Assembly (NCBI GenBank): GCA_031260295.1
Contig: JAIRKE010000028.1
Span: 124,001-188,000 of the forward strand
Length of the DNA stretch: 64,000 nucleotides
Reading direction: 5' to 3'
From: Azonexus sp.
GTDB taxonomy: Bacteria; Pseudomonadota; Gammaproteobacteria; Burkholderiales; Rhodocyclaceae
Shown piece after piece: positions 38,763 to 48,120 of the stretch (within the stretch, counting starts at the first letter, position 1; every line of letters starts with the position of its first letter). A program made the translations under genes and the position numbers. The notes under the pieces are model-generated. The model saw only the letters and a list, made by a program, of their open reading frames with translations, was not told the DNA's origin and searched no databases.

Positions 38763-38821
38763 GGCGCGAACCGTGGTGTCAGTGGTTAAAATGCGGACGA
38801 TTCTACCTCGCCCCAGCCTCC

Positions 38822-39406
38822 ATGCCCCGCCAAGACCGGATCCGCTCGGCGTCCGCCGTCCGGGCCAGCATTGCCAGCGCCGCCGCCCGCCTGATGGCCG
38901 AGGACGGCATTACCGACTATCACCATGCCAAGAAGAAGGCCGCCCGCCAGTTGGGCTTGACCGACCACGCGCAGTTTCCCGACAACGCCGAGGTCGAGGC
39001 CGAGTTGCGCGCCTATCGCAGCCTGTATCACGGCGAGCAGCATCCCGAACTGCTGGCCGCTTTGCGCCGGGCGGCGTTGGAATTGCTGGAACTGCTTGCC
39101 GATTTCCGCCCCTGGCTGACCGGCTCGGTGCTCGACGGCACGGCCGGCGAGCATTCGAGTATCGACATCCTGTTGTTTGCCGACAGCGCCAAGGAGGTTG
39201 AAATCTTCCTGCTCAACCACAGGATTTCCTTTGCCCACGGCACCCCACGTCACGACAAGGCGGAGGCGGTGCTGGTTGTGGAAACGGCGGTTGCCGACGC
39301 CAATCTGGTGATTTTCCCCGTCGCCTGTGAGCGGATTACCCTGAAAACCCGTGACGGCCGGCCACGTGAGCGGATTCGGGCGGAGCCATTGCGCGCCCTG
39401 CTATGA
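38822..39406 (+). CDS. Nucleotidyltransferase-like protein of unknown function
   Basis: Protein of 194 residues. The first 85 residues are helical (SAAARLMAEDGITDYHHAKK). The middle holds LTGSVLDGTAGEHSSIDILLF near 100-120, which resembles the hG[G/S]...D-h-D/L core of polymerase-beta-type nucleotidyltransferases, with only one clear acidic residue in the expected place. No partner gene that would suggest a toxin-antitoxin system is visible, and its location beside mpl gives no function. The assignment to this fold is tentative. Confidence 0.65.
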   Translation: MPRQDRIRSASAVRASIASAAARLMAEDGITDYHHAKKKAARQLGLTDHAQFPDNAEVEAELRAYRSLYHGEQHPELLAALRRAALELLELLADFRPWLTGSVLDGTAGEHSSIDILLFADSAKEVEIFLLNHRISFAHGTPRHDKAEAVLVVETAVADANLVIFPVACERITLKTRDGRPRERIRAEPLRALL

Positions 39407-39467
39407 ACGGTAGGCGTACCAGTGTCCGACTGGACAAAATGCAGCGATTTGCGGCAAACTCGCCGCC

Positions 39468-39953
39468 ATGACGAAGCGAAAAACTGCTTCCGGGCCGGTC
39501 GAAAAGCCCCGCATCCTGGTGGTGCATGGGCCTAACCTGAACCTGCTCGGCACCCGCGAGCCCGAGCATTACGGTCGGGCGACCCTGTCCGATATCAATA
39601 TGTCCCTCGCTCGCTTGGCCGAGGTGGCCGGTGTCGACCTGGATGCTTTCCAGAGCAATCACGAGGGGGCGCTGATCGAGCGTATCCACGCTGCGCGGGA
39701 ACAAGGCGTGCGGGCCATCATCATCAATCCGGCGGCCTATACGCATACTAGCGTGGCGCTGCGCGACGCCCTGGCGGCCGTCGCCATTCCGTTCGTCGAG
39801 GTGCACCTGTCCAACGTGCATGCCCGCGAACCGTTCCGGCATCACTCGTATTTCTCCGATCTGGCGATTGGTGTCATCTGCGGCCTTGGCCACGATGGCT
39901 ATCGCCTGGCGCTGGAATACCTGCTCAACAATATCTGCATCAACATTGAATAA
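39468..39953 (+). CDS. aroQ: 3-dehydroquinate dehydratase, type II
   Basis: Shikimate pathway enzyme of 161 residues that dehydrates 3-dehydroquinate. It has [17 protein letters not shown] with the catalytic Tyr region, [30 protein letters not shown] and the catalytic His segment [19 protein letters not shown]. About 15 N-terminal residues precede the usual family start. It sits before accB, a common betaproteobacterial arrangement (aroQ-accB-accC). Confidence 0.95.
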   Translation: MTKRKTASGPVEKPRILVVHGPNLNLLGTREPEHYGRATLSDINMSLARLAEVAGVDLDAFQSNHEGALIERIHAAREQGVRAIIINPAAYTHTSVALRDALAAVAIPFVEVHLSNVHAREPFRHHSYFSDLAIGVICGLGHDGYRLALEYLLNNICINIE

Positions 39954-39974
39954 GCCGGCTTTTGCCGGCTTCTT
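39952..39974 (+). terminator. Hairpin between aroQ and accB
   Basis: An eight-base stem AAGCCGGC/GCCGGCTT with a TTTT loop (39952-39959 with 39964-39971) starts at the aroQ stop. Only a few pyrimidines follow, so it is a weak terminator or attenuator within an otherwise co-directional group. Confidence 0.5.
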
Positions 39975-40013
39975 GCGCCTAAAAAGCGGCAAAAGAACAG
40001 AAGGGAGTCACCC

Positions 40014-40472
40014 ATGGATTTGCGTAAACTGAAGAAGCTGATCGACCTCGTGCAGGAATCCGGCATTTCCGAGCTGGAAGTCACCGAGGGCGAAGAAAAG
40101 GTCCGCATCGCCAAGCATTACGGCGCTGTCGCCGCGCCGCCGGCGCAGCAATATATGATGGCCGCGCCGATCACGATGCCGCAGACCGCTGTCGGCGCCT
40201 CGGCAGCCAATCTCGATGAAGAGGACGAGTTGCCGGAAGGCCATGTCGTCAAGTCGCCGATGGTCGGCACTTTCTACCGCTCGCCGTCGCCCGGCGCCGA
40301 CGCTTTCGTCAAGGTTGGCCAGACGGTTAATCAGGGCGATACGCTGTGCATCATCGAGGCGATGAAGCTGCTCAATGAAATCGAGGCCGACGCTTCCGGT
40401 GTCATCAAAGCCATCCTGCTCGAGAACGGCGAGCCGGTCGAATTCGGTGAACCTTTGTTTGTGATCGGCTGA
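40014..40472 (+). CDS. accB: Acetyl-CoA carboxylase biotin carboxyl carrier protein
   Basis: Biotin carrier of acetyl-CoA carboxylase, 152 residues. The N-terminal helical region ([20 protein letters not shown]) is joined by a Pro/Ala-rich linker to the biotinyl domain, which contains [15 protein letters not shown] and the biotinylation motif [11 protein letters not shown]. AccC follows within 11 bases. Shine-Dalgarno GAAGGGAG. Confidence 0.97.
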   Translation: MDLRKLKKLIDLVQESGISELEVTEGEEKVRIAKHYGAVAAPPAQQYMMAAPITMPQTAVGASAANLDEEDELPEGHVVKSPMVGTFYRSPSPGADAFVKVGQTVNQGDTLCIIEAMKLLNEIEADASGVIKAILLENGEPVEFGEPLFVIG

Positions 40473-40482
40473 GTGGCCTCCC

Positions 40483-41841
40483 ATGTTTGACAAGATTCTT
40501 ATCGCCAACCGAGGGGAGATTGCCCTCCGCATCCAGCGCGCCTGCCGCGAGCTGGGCATCAAGACCGTGGTCGTCCATTCCGAGGCAGACCGCGAGGCTA
40601 AGTACGTCAAGCTAGCCGATGAGTCGGTCTGCATCGGGCCGGCCGCCTCGGCTGCTAGCTATCTGAACGTGCCGGCCATCATCTCGGCGGCCGAGGTCTG
40701 CGACGCCCAGGCGATCCACCCGGGTTACGGCTTCCTCTCGGAAAATGCCGATTTTGCCGAGCGGGTTGAGTCCTCGGGCTTCGTCTTCATCGGCCCGCGT
40801 GCCGAGACCATCCGCTTGATGGGCGACAAGGTATCGGCCAAGGACGCCATGAAAGCGGCCGGCGTGCCCTGTGTGCCCGGTTCCAACGGCGCCCTGCCGG
40901 AAGATTCGAAGGAAATCATCAAGATCGCCCGCGCCATTGGCTATCCGGTGATCATCAAGGCGGCCGGCGGCGGCGGCGGGCGCGGCATGCGCGTCGTGCA
41001 TACCGAGGCGGCGCTGGTCAGCGCAGTGGCGTTGACTCGTCAGGAGGCCGGGCAGTTCTTCGGCAATCCGGCCGTCTACATGGAAAAATATCTGGAAAAT
41101 CCGCGCCACGTCGAAATCCAGGTGCTGGCCGATCAGTACAAGAATGCCATCTACCTCGGCGAACGTGACTGCTCGATGCAACGCCGCCACCAGAAGGTCA
41201 TCGAGGAGGCACCGGCTCCGCACATTCCGGCTCGCCTGATTACGCGCATCGGCGAACGTTGCGCCGAGGCCTGCCGCAAGATCGGCTACCGCGGTGCCGG
41301 CACGTTTGAATTCCTGTACGAGAACGGCGAATTCTATTTCATCGAGATGAACACCCGCGTTCAAGTCGAGCATCCGGTGACCGAGATGATCACCGGCGTC
41401 GATATCGTCCAAGAGCAGATTCGCGTCGCCGCCGGCGAGAAACTGCGCTATCGCCAGAAGGACTTGGCGTTTCGCGGCCACTCGATCGAATGCCGCATTA
41501 ACGCCGAAGATCCCTTCACGTTCGTGCCTTCTCCCGGCACGATCGAGTTCTATCACCCGCCCGGCGGCCCTGGCATCCGCGTCGATTCGCACATCTACCA
41601 GGGGTATCGCGTGCCGTCGCACTACGATTCGATGGTGGCCAAGGTCATCGCCTACGGCGACACCCGCGAGCAGGCCATTCGCCGCATGCGCATCGCGCTG
41701 TCGGAAATGAGCATCCAGGGCATCAAGACCAATATCCCGCTGCACCAGGAACTGATGCTAGACGCCCATTTCATCAAGGGCGGCACCAATATTCACTACC
41801 TCGAACAGAAGCTCGCCGATATGGGTGAGGTGAAGAGTTAG
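40483..41841 (+). CDS. accC: Acetyl-CoA carboxylase biotin carboxylase subunit
   Basis: ATP-grasp enzyme of 452 residues that carboxylates biotin on AccB. It shows [20 protein letters not shown], the glycine-rich ATP loop [12 protein letters not shown], the metal and bicarbonate segment [16 protein letters not shown], and a C-terminal domain that ends without a biotinyl domain. The accA and accD subunits are not in this window. Confidence 0.97.
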   Translation: MFDKILIANRGEIALRIQRACRELGIKTVVVHSEADREAKYVKLADESVCIGPAASAASYLNVPAIISAAEVCDAQAIHPGYGFLSENADFAERVESSGFVFIGPRAETIRLMGDKVSAKDAMKAAGVPCVPGSNGALPEDSKEIIKIARAIGYPVIIKAAGGGGGRGMRVVHTEAALVSAVALTRQEAGQFFGNPAVYMEKYLENPRHVEIQVLADQYKNAIYLGERDCSMQRRHQKVIEEAPAPHIPARLITRIGERCAEACRKIGYRGAGTFEFLYENGEFYFIEMNTRVQVEHPVTEMITGVDIVQEQIRVAAGEKLRYRQKDLAFRGHSIECRINAEDPFTFVPSPGTIEFYHPPGGPGIRVDSHIYQGYRVPSHYDSMVAKVIAYGDTREQAIRRMRIALSEMSIQGIKTNIPLHQELMLDAHFIKGGTNIHYLEQKLADMGEVKS

Positions 41842-41889
41842 GCGCGCATGCATTTGTATGGCATGAAAATTATTTAAGGGAAGTATCGA

Positions 41890-42648
41890 ATGCCATTCAT
41901 CGGGCTGGGACTACATATTCTGATTGCCTTGTACTTCGGCATTCATGCGATTCGCTCTGGTCAGAATCTGTACTGGCTGTTCGTCCTCTTCAGCTTTCCT
42001 CTATTGGGCAGCGTCGTCTATTTCTTTGCCATCTACCTGCCTGATTCGCGGCTGCAACAGGGCGCAAAAAAGGCTGTGGTTTCGGCAGCCAAGGCGCTCA
42101 ACCCAGGCAGGGAACTGCGTGACGCTCAGGCGGCCTTCGATTACACGCCGACAGCGCAAAATCAGATGCGCCTTGCCGCAGCCCTGCTCAAGGCCGGGCA
42201 AGCTGAGGAAGCCGCCGCGAATTACGAGGCGTGCCTGACGGGGCCATTCGCCAACGATTCAGGGATACGTTTTGAGGCGGTGTGCGCCCATGTCGAGTCC
42301 GGGAATTTTGTCCGCGCCATCGAGTTACTCGAACTGATGCGGAAAATGCAGCCCGAATTCCGGGCCGAGCAAGTCTCGTTGCTGCTTGCCCGCTCGCTTT
42401 CTCAAGCCGGGCGCAGTATGGAAGCGAAGGCGGAGTTTGAATCGGCGTTAGCCCGATTCGGCAGCTTCGAGACGAAGGCCGAATGCCTGATCTGGGCGCT
42501 CCTTGCCAACGAAAAGGGCTTGGCGGCGCATCTGCAAGTCGAGGTCCAGCGCACGACAGATCACTGGAACCGCCAGACCAGAGACTTGAATCGTCCCGTG
42601 CTGCGCCGCCTGGAAGCGGCTTATGAGCAGGCGCGGCAACTCGCATAG
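41890..42648 (+). CDS. Membrane-anchored TPR-like protein
   Basis: Protein of 252 residues. Two hydrophobic segments lie at the N-terminus (IGLGLHILIALYFGIHAIRS and LYWLFVLFSFPLLGSVVYFF), a pattern like the PLDc_N-type anchor. The rest is helical and looks like tetratricopeptide repeats (QNQMRLAAALLKAGQAEEAA, RFEAVCAHVESGNFVRAIEL, SLLLARSLSQAGRSMEAKAE). This suggests a cytoplasmic scaffold tethered to the inner membrane. A specific function cannot be given. Base use appears slightly more AT-rich than in accC. Confidence 0.75.
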   Translation: MPFIGLGLHILIALYFGIHAIRSGQNLYWLFVLFSFPLLGSVVYFFAIYLPDSRLQQGAKKAVVSAAKALNPGRELRDAQAAFDYTPTAQNQMRLAAALLKAGQAEEAAANYEACLTGPFANDSGIRFEAVCAHVESGNFVRAIELLELMRKMQPEFRAEQVSLLLARSLSQAGRSMEAKAEFESALARFGSFETKAECLIWALLANEKGLAAHLQVEVQRTTDHWNRQTRDLNRPVLRRLEAAYEQARQLA

Positions 42649-42697
42649 CCGGTACCGCGTTCATGTTTAAATTCATGTCACTCTCAATCTCTTGGTC

Positions 42698-43588
42698 ATG
42701 ACCTGGCAAAACCTCTCCTTCCTGACCGCCGCCGCCCACGCTGAGCCCTTGTGCGATGCGCTACTCGAGGCCGGCGCGTTGTCGGCGGTGATCGAGGATG
42801 CCGATGCCGGCACGCCGGAGGAGCAGCCGCAGTTCGGCGAGCCGGGTTCGGTCAATGCGCCGGGCTGGAAGCGCTCGCGCATCGTCGCCCTGCTTGCAGC
42901 CGATGCCGATGTCGCCGCGCTGCTGGCGGCGGCAGCCGCCGCGGCTAACTTGCCCGGCATTACGGATTTCGCTATCGAGCCGATCGCCGAGCAGAACTGG
43001 GTGCAGCTAACCCAGTCGCAATTCGACCCGATCCCGATTTCGCCCCGTCTGTGGATCGTCCCTTCGTGGCACGAAAGCCCCGATCCGGCGGCGATCAACC
43101 TGATTCTCGATCCCGGCATGGCCTTCGGTACCGGTTCGCATCCAACCACCCGGCTGTGCCTGGAATGGTTGGAGCGCCAGGTGACGCCCGGCTGTTCCCT
43201 GCTCGATTACGGCTGCGGCTCCGGCATCCTGGCCATCGCCGCCGCCCGGCTCGGCGCCGGCCGGGTCGCCGGCGTCGATATCGACAGCCAGGCCGTCGCT
43301 GCGGCGCGGGCCAATGCCGAAAGCAATGGCGTTACCGCGTTGTTCGCCGATTCGGCGCAGCCGGTGGCCGGCGAGTACGACATCGTGGTCGCCAATATTT
43401 TGTCCAATCCGCTGCGCGTGTTGGCGCCGGCCATTTGCGCCCATGTCCGTCCCGGCGGCAAGTTGGCGCTGTCGGGCATCCTCCGCGAGCAGGCGGCCGA
43501 GATCATCGGCATCTACGCCGCCTGGCTGCCCCTCGAAATTGCCGATGTCCGCGAGGACTGGGTCTGTCTGGCCGGGAACAAGCCATGA
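42698..43588 (+). CDS. prmA: Ribosomal protein L11 methyltransferase PrmA
   Basis: SAM-dependent enzyme that trimethylates ribosomal protein L11, 296 residues. The N-terminal substrate domain (TWQNLSFLTAAAHAEPLCDA) is followed by the methyltransferase domain with LDPGMAFGTGSHPTT, SAM motif I LLDYGCGSGILAIAA, and VANILSNPL. The ATG at 42698 is chosen; a TTG at 42692 is less likely. Its stop overlaps the ATG of the DUF3426 gene. Confidence 0.95.
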   Translation: MTWQNLSFLTAAAHAEPLCDALLEAGALSAVIEDADAGTPEEQPQFGEPGSVNAPGWKRSRIVALLAADADVAALLAAAAAAANLPGITDFAIEPIAEQNWVQLTQSQFDPIPISPRLWIVPSWHESPDPAAINLILDPGMAFGTGSHPTTRLCLEWLERQVTPGCSLLDYGCGSGILAIAAARLGAGRVAGVDIDSQAVAAARANAESNGVTALFADSAQPVAGEYDIVVANILSNPLRVLAPAICAHVRPGGKLALSGILREQAAEIIGIYAAWLPLEIADVREDWVCLAGNKP

Positions 43589-44637
43589 TGCGTACCCGTT
43601 GCCCGATATGCGGCACGGTGTTCCGGGTCACCTCCGAACAACTGCGCCTGAAGGCCGGCAAGGTGCGTTGCGGCCACTGCCGGGGCGTTTTCAATGCCTT
43701 CGATCAGTTGCTGACCGATGAACCGCCAGTTGAAGCGCAGCCGCTACCGTTGCCGGCCAGCGAAGAACCGGCGCCGTTGGCCGGCGAAACGACCGAGGCG
43801 AATGTCGCGGCCAAGACGCCGGCGGCCGTCGAGTCGGTCGCTCAGCCAATAGCATCGCCGGCCGGTACGGTCGACGCGCGGGAGCCTGCCAAATCGGCGC
43901 CGAAGCGGCCGTTTGTTGCCGCTGCCAAAACCTTGCCGGCGACGGAAACCATCGATCTGCCACCCGCCGGCACGCAAGCCAAGGAGGCCACCACGGCGGC
44001 CGCGAACTGGCCGGAAACAGAAACCCTTCTCGCCGAAAGTCCCGCGCAGTCCACACAAGCGGCGCGTCAGGCCGGCCTGGTGGCTGCCCGCGAGTGGTCC
44101 GAGACGTCGGCTTACAACCGCTGGGCAGCCGGCACGCTGGCCGGCGAGGTATCTGACTTCGCCCCCGAGGCTGGCCGGCGGATGCTCTGGCCTTTCGTCA
44201 TCGCCGCGCTGCTGCTGGCGCTGACCCTGGCGGCGCAACTGCTGTACCAATTCCGCACCGAGGTGGTGCGCTGGCTACCGGCCACGGCCGCCTACTACGA
44301 ACTGGCTGGCATCGCCGTTCCCTTGCCGCGCCGGGCCGAACTGGTCGCCATCGAGTCTTCCGACCTGCAATTCGACAACCTGCGCGACCAGTTCGTGTTG
44401 CAGGCCACGCTGCGCAACCGGGCACACCACGCCCAGGATTGGCCTGCGCTCGAATTGACCTTGACCGATGCCGGCGACACGATCGTCGCACGCCGGGTGA
44501 TGACGGCTGCCGAATACCTGCCGCCGACGATCAGTCCGGAGCGCTTCCCGGCCAACGGCGAAGTCGGCGTCCGCCTGTGGATCGAGGCGCGCGACCTCGG
44601 CGCCGCCGGCTACCGGCTCTACGTTTTTTATCCTTAA
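43585..44637 (+). CDS. Zinc-ribbon DUF3426 membrane protein
   Basis: Protein of 350 residues with an MJ0042-type zinc ribbon at the N-terminus (CPICGTVFRV, then CGHCRGVF), a long Ala/Pro/Glu-rich low-complexity linker (about 40-180), one transmembrane helix near 195-217 (WPFVIAALLLALTLAAQLLY), and a DUF3426 domain in the periplasmic C-terminus. Such proteins are frequent next to prmA in Betaproteobacteria, but their role is not established. The start overlaps the prmA stop in ATGA, so the two are coupled. Confidence 0.85.
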   Translation: MMRTRCPICGTVFRVTSEQLRLKAGKVRCGHCRGVFNAFDQLLTDEPPVEAQPLPLPASEEPAPLAGETTEANVAAKTPAAVESVAQPIASPAGTVDAREPAKSAPKRPFVAAAKTLPATETIDLPPAGTQAKEATTAAANWPETETLLAESPAQSTQAARQAGLVAAREWSETSAYNRWAAGTLAGEVSDFAPEAGRRMLWPFVIAALLLALTLAAQLLYQFRTEVVRWLPATAAYYELAGIAVPLPRRAELVAIESSDLQFDNLRDQFVLQATLRNRAHHAQDWPALELTLTDAGDTIVARRVMTAAEYLPPTISPERFPANGEVGVRLWIEARDLGAAGYRLYVFYP

Positions 44638-44640
44638 CTC

Positions 44641-45576
44641 ATGACAACACTGATCTGCGGCTCTCTCGCCTTCGACAACATCATGGTCTTTGCGGACCGC
44701 TTCAAGAACCATATCCTGCCGGAACAGATTCACATCCTGAACGTCGCCTTTCTGGTTCCCGACATGCGCCGCGAATACGGCGGCTGCGCCGGCAATATCG
44801 CCTACAACTTGAAGCTGCTCGGCGGCGAGCCGCTGATCATGGCCACCGTCGGCGACGACGCGGCACCCTATCTCGAACGCCTCGACCGGCTCGATCTGGC
44901 GCGCACGCATGTCCGCCAGATAGCCGGCAGTTTTACCGCCCAGGCTTTCATTACCACCGATCTCGACGACAACCAGATCACCGCCTTCCATCCCGGGGCG
45001 ATGAGCTTCTCGCACCTGAACAAAGTCGATCAGGCGACCGGCGCCCGGCTCGGCATCATCGCCCCGGACGGACGCGAAGGCATGCAGCAGCACGCCCGCG
45101 ATTTCGCCGCCGCCGGCGTGCCCTTCATCTTCGATCCGGGCCAGGGCCTGCCGATGTTCAACGGCAACGAACTGCTCGATTTCATGAACCTGGCCGACAC
45201 CGCCTGCTTCAACGATTACGAGGCCAAGCTGCTCTGTGACCGCACCGGGCGCAGCCTGGACGAACTGGCCGCCAGCGTGCGGGCGCTGATCGTCACCCGT
45301 GGCGGCGAAGGCTCCGATATCTACGCCGACGGTGTCCGCTATTGCATTCCCTGCGTCGTCGCCGACGCCATCGTCGACCCGACCGGTTGCGGCGACGCCT
45401 ATCGCGCCGGCCTGCTCTACGGCATCAGCCAGAACTGGGATTGGGAAAAAACCGGCCGCCTGGCCTCGCTGATGGGCGCCATCAAGATCGCCCAGCGCGG
45501 CGGCCAGAACCATCAGCCAAGCCGCGAGGAAATCGCCGCCCGCTACCAGCGCGCCTTCGGCTCCGCGCCCTGGTAG
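44641..45576 (+). CDS. PfkB-family carbohydrate kinase
   Basis: Ribokinase-fold sugar or nucleoside kinase of 311 residues. The N-terminal motif is GGCAGNIAYNLKLLGG near 43-58, and the C-terminal signature DPTGCGDAYRAGLLYG near 246-261 carries the catalytic Asp in the anion hole. Such genes near prmA are often called adenosine kinase, but the substrate is not evident from sequence. It starts three bases after the DUF3426 gene and likely shares the transcript. Confidence 0.87.
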   Translation: MTTLICGSLAFDNIMVFADRFKNHILPEQIHILNVAFLVPDMRREYGGCAGNIAYNLKLLGGEPLIMATVGDDAAPYLERLDRLDLARTHVRQIAGSFTAQAFITTDLDDNQITAFHPGAMSFSHLNKVDQATGARLGIIAPDGREGMQQHARDFAAAGVPFIFDPGQGLPMFNGNELLDFMNLADTACFNDYEAKLLCDRTGRSLDELAASVRALIVTRGGEGSDIYADGVRYCIPCVVADAIVDPTGCGDAYRAGLLYGISQNWDWEKTGRLASLMGAIKIAQRGGQNHQPSREEIAARYQRAFGSAPW

Positions 45577-45687
45577 GCTATCGTCGGCCGCAACGGCGGC
45601 GCCAGATGTCTGTTGCCAATATGCTTGTAATGGCACTGTAACCTGCGCCGCCCATGCTGCTCTCCGTAACCTTGAAAGCAGAACAAC

Positions 45688-46434
45688 ATGGAACAAAGTC
45701 ATCTCGGCCAGAGCGCTCGGCGTCCCGGACGCTCCAGCCTGGCGGTCGGCCTGGCTTGCAGTGCCGGCGAAATCCTCGAAGCCCAGCGCCTGCGCCACCG
45801 TGTTTTCGCCGGCGAGCTCGGCGCCCGGCTGCTGAGCCGCACGCCGGGCGTCGATTACGACATCTACGATCCCTTCTGCGAGCATCTGCTGGTGCGCGAC
45901 ACGCAGTTCGGCGAAGTGGTCGGCACCTATCGCATCCTGGCCCCGGAAGATGCAGCCCAGATCGGCTATTACTCGGAAAACGAGTTCGATCTCACCCGCT
46001 TCCAGCATCTGCGCCCCAGCCTGGTCGAAATCGGCCGTTCCTGCGTCCATCGTCCGACGATCATGTTGCTGTGGTCCGGCCTGGCCGACTACATGACACG
46101 CCACGGCTACGACTATCTGATGGGCTGCGCCTCGATCAGCATGGCCGACGGTGGCCATGCCGCGGCCAGCCTGTATAAGCGCTTGGCCGCCGAGCACCTC
46201 GGGCCGCAGGAATACCGCGTCTTTCCGCGCTGTCCGCTGCCGCTCGCCGCCCTGCGGCAGGATCTTCCGGCCGACGTGCCGCCGTTGATCAAGGGCTACC
46301 TGCGGGCCGGCGCCTGGATTTGTGGCGAACCGGCCTGGGATCCCGATTTCAACACTGCCGATCTGCCGATTCTGCTGCCGATGGCCAGGGTCACCGGTCG
46401 TTATGCCAAACACTATTTAGAACAAACCACCTGA
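45688..46434 (+). CDS. olsB: Ornithine N-acyltransferase OlsB-like
   Basis: GNAT-fold acyltransferase of 248 residues that places a 3-hydroxyacyl chain from ACP on ornithine, the first step of ornithine lipid synthesis. Family features include EAQRLRHRVFAGELGA, the DIYDPFCEHLLVRD segment, VGTYRIL, and EIGRSCVHRPT, all typical of OlsB. The next gene is a lysophospholipid acyltransferase relative, which would supply the second step (OlsA). Ornithine lipids replace phospholipids under phosphate limitation in many bacteria. Confidence 0.87.
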   Translation: MEQSHLGQSARRPGRSSLAVGLACSAGEILEAQRLRHRVFAGELGARLLSRTPGVDYDIYDPFCEHLLVRDTQFGEVVGTYRILAPEDAAQIGYYSENEFDLTRFQHLRPSLVEIGRSCVHRPTIMLLWSGLADYMTRHGYDYLMGCASISMADGGHAAASLYKRLAAEHLGPQEYRVFPRCPLPLAALRQDLPADVPPLIKGYLRAGAWICGEPAWDPDFNTADLPILLPMARVTGRYAKHYLEQTT

Positions 46435-47151
46435 ATCTGAATCGAACTCCTTTTCCGCTGCGCTGCTGGCGCCTGTGCCGCATCACCCTGTTGCTCCTCG
46501 CCGGACTGCTGGTCACGCTGTTGCTCTGCCCCTTCTGCGGCGAGGTGATCCGCCTGCGCCTCAAGGCGAGCTGGGCCGCCGCCCTGATCGACGCGCTGGG
46601 GGTTGAGATCGAGGCCGACCTGAGCCACGTCGTGCCGGGCGCCCTGCTGGTTGCCAACCATATTTCCTGGATCGACATCTACGTCATCAACGCGGTGCTG
46701 CCGTCCGCCTTCGTGTCCAAGGCCGAAGTTCGCGACTGGCCGTTGATCGGCTGGCTGGTGGCGCGCCACGGCACCATTTTCCTGCGCCGTGGCAGCCGTG
46801 GCCATGCCCGGATCATCCATGCCGAGATTGCCGCTGTGCTCGCCCGCGGCCAGCATGTCGCGGTTTTTCCCGAGGGCACGACCAGCGACGGCCGCAGCCT
46901 GCTGCATTTCCACGCGGCGCTGTTGCAACCGGCCCTGGCGGCCGGCCGGCCGGTGTTGCCGGTGGCGCTGTCCTACTGGGAGCCGGACGGCCAGCGCAGC
47001 CTGGCGCCGCGTTACGACGGCACGATCACCCTCGGCCAGTGCATGCGGGCCATTGTCGGCCGGCGCCGGATCATCGCCCGGCTGGCGACGATGCCGGCCT
47101 GCGGCGGCGAAGGCGAGTCGCGCAGACAAGTCGCCGCCGAGGCGCGGGCGG

Positions 47152-47982
<831 letters not shown>

Positions 47983-47991
47983 GCAGCGCCG

Positions 47992-48120
47992 CTATTCGAC
48001 CGTCACCGACTTGGCCAGATTGCGCGGTTTGTAGCTGCGGCCGGTCGCCAGAGCGACCTTAACCCGGCAAGCCGGGTTAGCCTGCGCTGCAAACCGCGAG
48101 CCGGCACGTACTGATACCAT
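47992..48120 (-). pseudogene. Relic of a second glmS 3' end
   Basis: This minus-strand frame of 42 codons ends in [12 protein letters not shown] and a stop, identical to the last 12 residues of the adjacent GlmS. The sequence before it (VALATGRSY) also resembles the GlmS C-terminus, but farther upstream the similarity is lost in a segment containing a hairpin at 48060-48079. The codons of the shared residues differ from glmS at many third positions. I interpret it as the leftover 3' end of a glmS paralogue. Its ATG at 48118-48120 overlaps the glmS stop, so translation of a short peptide is not excluded. Confidence 0.65.
48060..48079. repeat. Perfect hairpin within the glmS relic
   Basis: A nine-base inverted repeat TAACCCGGC/GCCGGGTTA with a two-base spacer. 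No T tail follows on either strand, so it is not a clear intrinsic terminator. Confidence 0.5.

Noticed and set aside
43051-43584. Long upstream extension of the DUF3426 frame
   Set aside because: It runs out of frame through the prmA methyltransferase domain; the zinc-ribbon start at 43585 is coupled to the prmA stop.
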